Assembly: GCA_027014065.1 (NCBI GenBank)
Contig: JALWEL010000060.1
Location: forward strand, 1,072 to 13,960
DNA: 12,889 bases
Reading direction: 5' to 3'
Source: DHVE2 group archaeon
Lineage (GTDB): Archaea > Thermoplasmatota > Thermoplasmata > Thermoplasmatales > Aciduliprofundaceae
Shown here: positions 10,945-12,889 of the stretch, in pieces
Layout of the letters: the number at the start of each line of letters is the position of its first letter
Position numbering within the stretch: the stretch's first letter is position 1
Notes under the pieces: generated by a model
Told to the model about the DNA's origin: nothing
Databases searched by the model: none
What the model saw: the letters and a program-made list of their open reading frames with translations, nothing else
Program-made: the position numbers and the translations under genes

Positions 10945-12889
10945 ATGAGAATATTCATCGGTGTTGCTTGGCCCTACGCCAACGGTGTGGTTCATTTAGG
11001 ACATGTCATGGGCGCTTACTTACCTGCGGATATATTCGCAAGGTACAATCGAATGATTGGAAACGATGTTCTCATGGTTTCCGGCAGCGACGAGCATGGT
11101 ACACCTGTCACTATAACCGCCGAGAAGGAGGGAAAGAGCCCGCAGGAAATAGTGGATAGGTACCATAAGATAAACAGCGAAGTTATGAATAAACTGGGAA
11201 TCTCGTTTGATCTGTTTTACCGCACCTCTCATGAAAATCACGAAAAAGTCGTTAAAGAATTCTTTCTTAAACTCTTAGAGAACGGGTACTTGTACGAGGA
11301 TGAGATGCTCCTTCCGTATTGTCCCAAATGCCACCGATTCCTTCCGGATCGTTACGTGGTTGGCACTTGTCCTTATTGCGGCTACGAGAACGCCCACGGG
11401 GACCAGTGCGACAACTGCGGGAGAACTTTAGATCCGAAGGACCTTATAAATCCGCGCTGTGCCATATGCGGTACGCCCACGGAGTTCAGGAAGAGCAAGC
11501 ACATATTCTTCGCGTTGAGCAAATTGGAGGATCGCCTAATTTCTTGGATTGAGGAGAAAGATTTCTGGAGGGACAATGTGAAGAGATTCACGTATCAATT
11601 CCTCAAATCTGGATTGAAGGACAGGGCCATAACCCGGGATATAAACTGGGGTGTTGAAATACCAATGGAAGGTTACGAGGATAAGAGAATATACGTTTGG
11701 TTCGACGCAGTAATAGGATATCTCTCCGCGAGCATGGAGTGGGCCCGCAGGAATGGGAAATCATGGGAGGAGTTCTGGAAGAACGAGGATGCGAAGCACT
11801 ACTATTTCTTGGGAAAAGATAACATTCCTTTCCACACAATAATCTGGCCCGGCATGCTCATGGCCCACGGCGATCTAAACTTGCCGTACAACGTGGTGGC
11901 CAACGAGTATCTCCAATTCTCAGGAAGGAAATTCTCAAAGAGCAAGAAGATAGGCGTTTGGATGCCCGAACTTCTGGATAATTTCGACCCAGACATGATT
12001 CGCTTCTACGGATCTGTAAACATGCCGGAGCATCGCGATTTCAACTTCACTTGGGAGAATTTTGTCTCGACGATTAATGAAACTCTTGTTGGAAAATATG
12101 CCAATCTGGTTTACAGAATTCTGAGTTTCGCATACCGCAACTTCGGCAAGATTCCGCCCCGCGGGGAAGTGGACGAGCTGGACAGGGAAGCGTTGAAAAG
12201 GATAATGATAACCCGCAAGAAGATGAGCGAATACATAGAAAATGTGGAGTTCAAAAAGGCGATTAAGGAATGGCTGGAGCTTGTGAATTTCGGAAACATA
12301 TATTTCACGAAGAAAGCACCATGGGCTCAGTGCAAAGAAAACAAAGAGAAATGCGGCACAACGATTAATATTTGTCTCCAGATGGTTCAAGCACTTGCAG
12401 TTTTCGGCGCACCATTCCTTCCTTTCTCATCGGAAAAGGTGTGGAAATATTTAGGGAACGAGGATTCCATATTCGAGCACCAATGGAACGAGGGAATAAA
12501 GAATCTCCCAGCCGGAAGAAAATTGAAGGAGCCGGAGCACCTTTTCCACAAGATTGAAATCGAAGAGGAAAGGTTCGAGAAGTGGAACCAGATGGATATC
12601 CGCGTGGCTAAGGTTAAAAGCGTGGAAGATCATCCTGATGCGGAGAAATTGTACATTGTAAAGCTTGATCTGGGAGATGAAGAGAGAACGGTGGTTGCCG
12701 GGCTTAAGAAATATTATTCCCGTGAAGAACTTGAAGGTAGGGAAGTTCTCCTTCTTTACAATTTGGAAGCTGCCACTCTAAGAGGTGTAAAGTCCCATGG
12801 AATGCTTCTGGCGGGCGATGACGGCGAGCGCGTGGCCCTTTTGAAGCCCATGGACGATTTGAAACCCGGAACCAGGGTCATGGCCAACG
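10945..12889 (+). CDS. metG: Methionyl-tRNA synthetase, 3' end outside the window
   Basis: Class I aminoacyl-tRNA synthetase that charges tRNA-Met. The visible 648 residues start MRIFIGVAWPYANG. The HIGH motif is HLGH (17-20) and the KMSKS motif is KFSKS (329-333). The zinc-knuckle insertion has four Cys pairs (C126/C129, C142/C145, C155/C158, C172/C175), enough for two zinc ions, as in archaeal-type enzymes. Other typical parts are GSDEHGTP (47-54), YVWFDAVIGYL (250-260) and FLGKDNIPFHTIIWP (288-302). An anticodon-binding helical domain covers about 380-540. From about 543 a C-terminal EMAP-II/Trbp111-like OB fold begins (MDIRVAKVKSVEDHPDAEKL, later GVKSHGMLLA) and is nearly complete when the window ends, so few residues are missing. 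ATG 10945 fits the family's N-terminus; the ATG at 10923 is out of frame. Confidence 0.96.
   Translation, partial: MRIFIGVAWPYANGVVHLGHVMGAYLPADIFARYNRMIGNDVLMVSGSDEHGTPVTITAEKEGKSPQEIVDRYHKINSEVMNKLGISFDLFYRTSHENHEKVVKEFFLKLLENGYLYEDEMLLPYCPKCHRFLPDRYVVGTCPYCGYENAHGDQCDNCGRTLDPKDLINPRCAICGTPTEFRKSKHIFFALSKLEDRLISWIEEKDFWRDNVKRFTYQFLKSGLKDRAITRDINWGVEIPMEGYEDKRIYVWFDAVIGYLSASMEWARRNGKSWEEFWKNEDAKHYYFLGKDNIPFHTIIWPGMLMAHGDLNLPYNVVANEYLQFSGRKFSKSKKIGVWMPELLDNFDPDMIRFYGSVNMPEHRDFNFTWENFVSTINETLVGKYANLVYRILSFAYRNFGKIPPRGEVDELDREALKRIMITRKKMSEYIENVEFKKAIKEWLELVNFGNIYFTKKAPWAQCKENKEKCGTTINICLQMVQALAVFGAPFLPFSSEKVWKYLGNEDSIFEHQWNEGIKNLPAGRKLKEPEHLFHKIEIEEERFEKWNQMDIRVAKVKSVEDHPDAEKLYIVKLDLGDEERTVVAGLKKYYSREELEGREVLLLYNLEAATLRGVKSHGMLLAGDDGERVALLKPMDDLKPGTRVMAN

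Noticed and set aside
10848..11159. 103-codon plus-strand frame overlapping the metG start
   Set aside because: It reads metG out of frame; metG matches its family from residue 1 and has the TATA box at the right distance.
11935..12390. 151-codon minus-strand frame inside metG
   Set aside because: It is antisense to the conserved KMSKS and anticodon-binding regions and has no recognisable domain.
1..12889. tRNA, rRNA, insertion sequences, prophage genes or an origin
   Set aside because: No cloverleaf, transposase, integrase, direct-repeat target or origin-like repeat cluster was seen by eye on either strand. The priL gene alone does not imply a nearby origin.

Overview
The window looks like a core-genome stretch of a euryarchaeon, most likely from the Thermoplasmatota or the related deep-sea DHVE2/Aciduliprofundum group. 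The domain is clear: an archaeal PriL primase subunit, a Taw1 wyosine enzyme, an archaeal-type lipid headgroup transferase, an AK6/Fap7 kinase, and AGGTGAT-like Shine-Dalgarno sites. Several genes also have a TATA-like box about 25-28 bases before the start codon, the archaeal leaderless pattern. The lineage is an inference from gene content and moderate base composition, not from a database search.

Layout. The left edge holds the 3' part of priL (+). Its tail overlaps, tail to tail, a minus-strand cluster read from 5489 down to 916: a large STAND-type ATPase with a TPR array, an AK6/Fap7 kinase, and a CDP-alcohol phosphatidyltransferase. The last two joints are a 9-base gap and a 10-base overlap, so these three are probably one operon. 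Upstream, on the same strand but behind its own T-rich terminator, lies a P3A proton-pumping P-type ATPase (7963 to 5549). A divergent promoter region of about 100 bases, containing an inverted repeat, separates it from a plus-strand pair: gcvH and an RlmE/FtsJ rRNA 2'-O-methyltransferase, joined by an overlapping TTGA. Next comes taw1 (+). It converges with a 76-residue protein of unknown function (-), which is followed upstream by a 185-residue protein with a V4R/HNOB-like sensor look (-). At the right edge metG (+) runs off the window with its C-terminal tRNA-binding domain nearly complete.

Function. Much of the window serves information processing: replication priming (PriL), translation (MetRS), tRNA-Phe position 37 modification (Taw1), rRNA 2'-O-methylation (RlmE), and probably small-subunit ribosome maturation (AK6/Fap7). 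The lipid transferase and the proton pump act at the membrane. The most unusual protein is the STAND ATPase. Between its Walker A and Walker B motifs lies a roughly 270-residue insertion made of two related copies of what appears to be a DUF835 domain, so the nucleotide-binding module seems split by a duplicated archaeal domain of unknown function. No RNA genes, CRISPR arrays, insertion sequences or prophage genes were seen, and no stretch longer than 300 bases lacks a gene.
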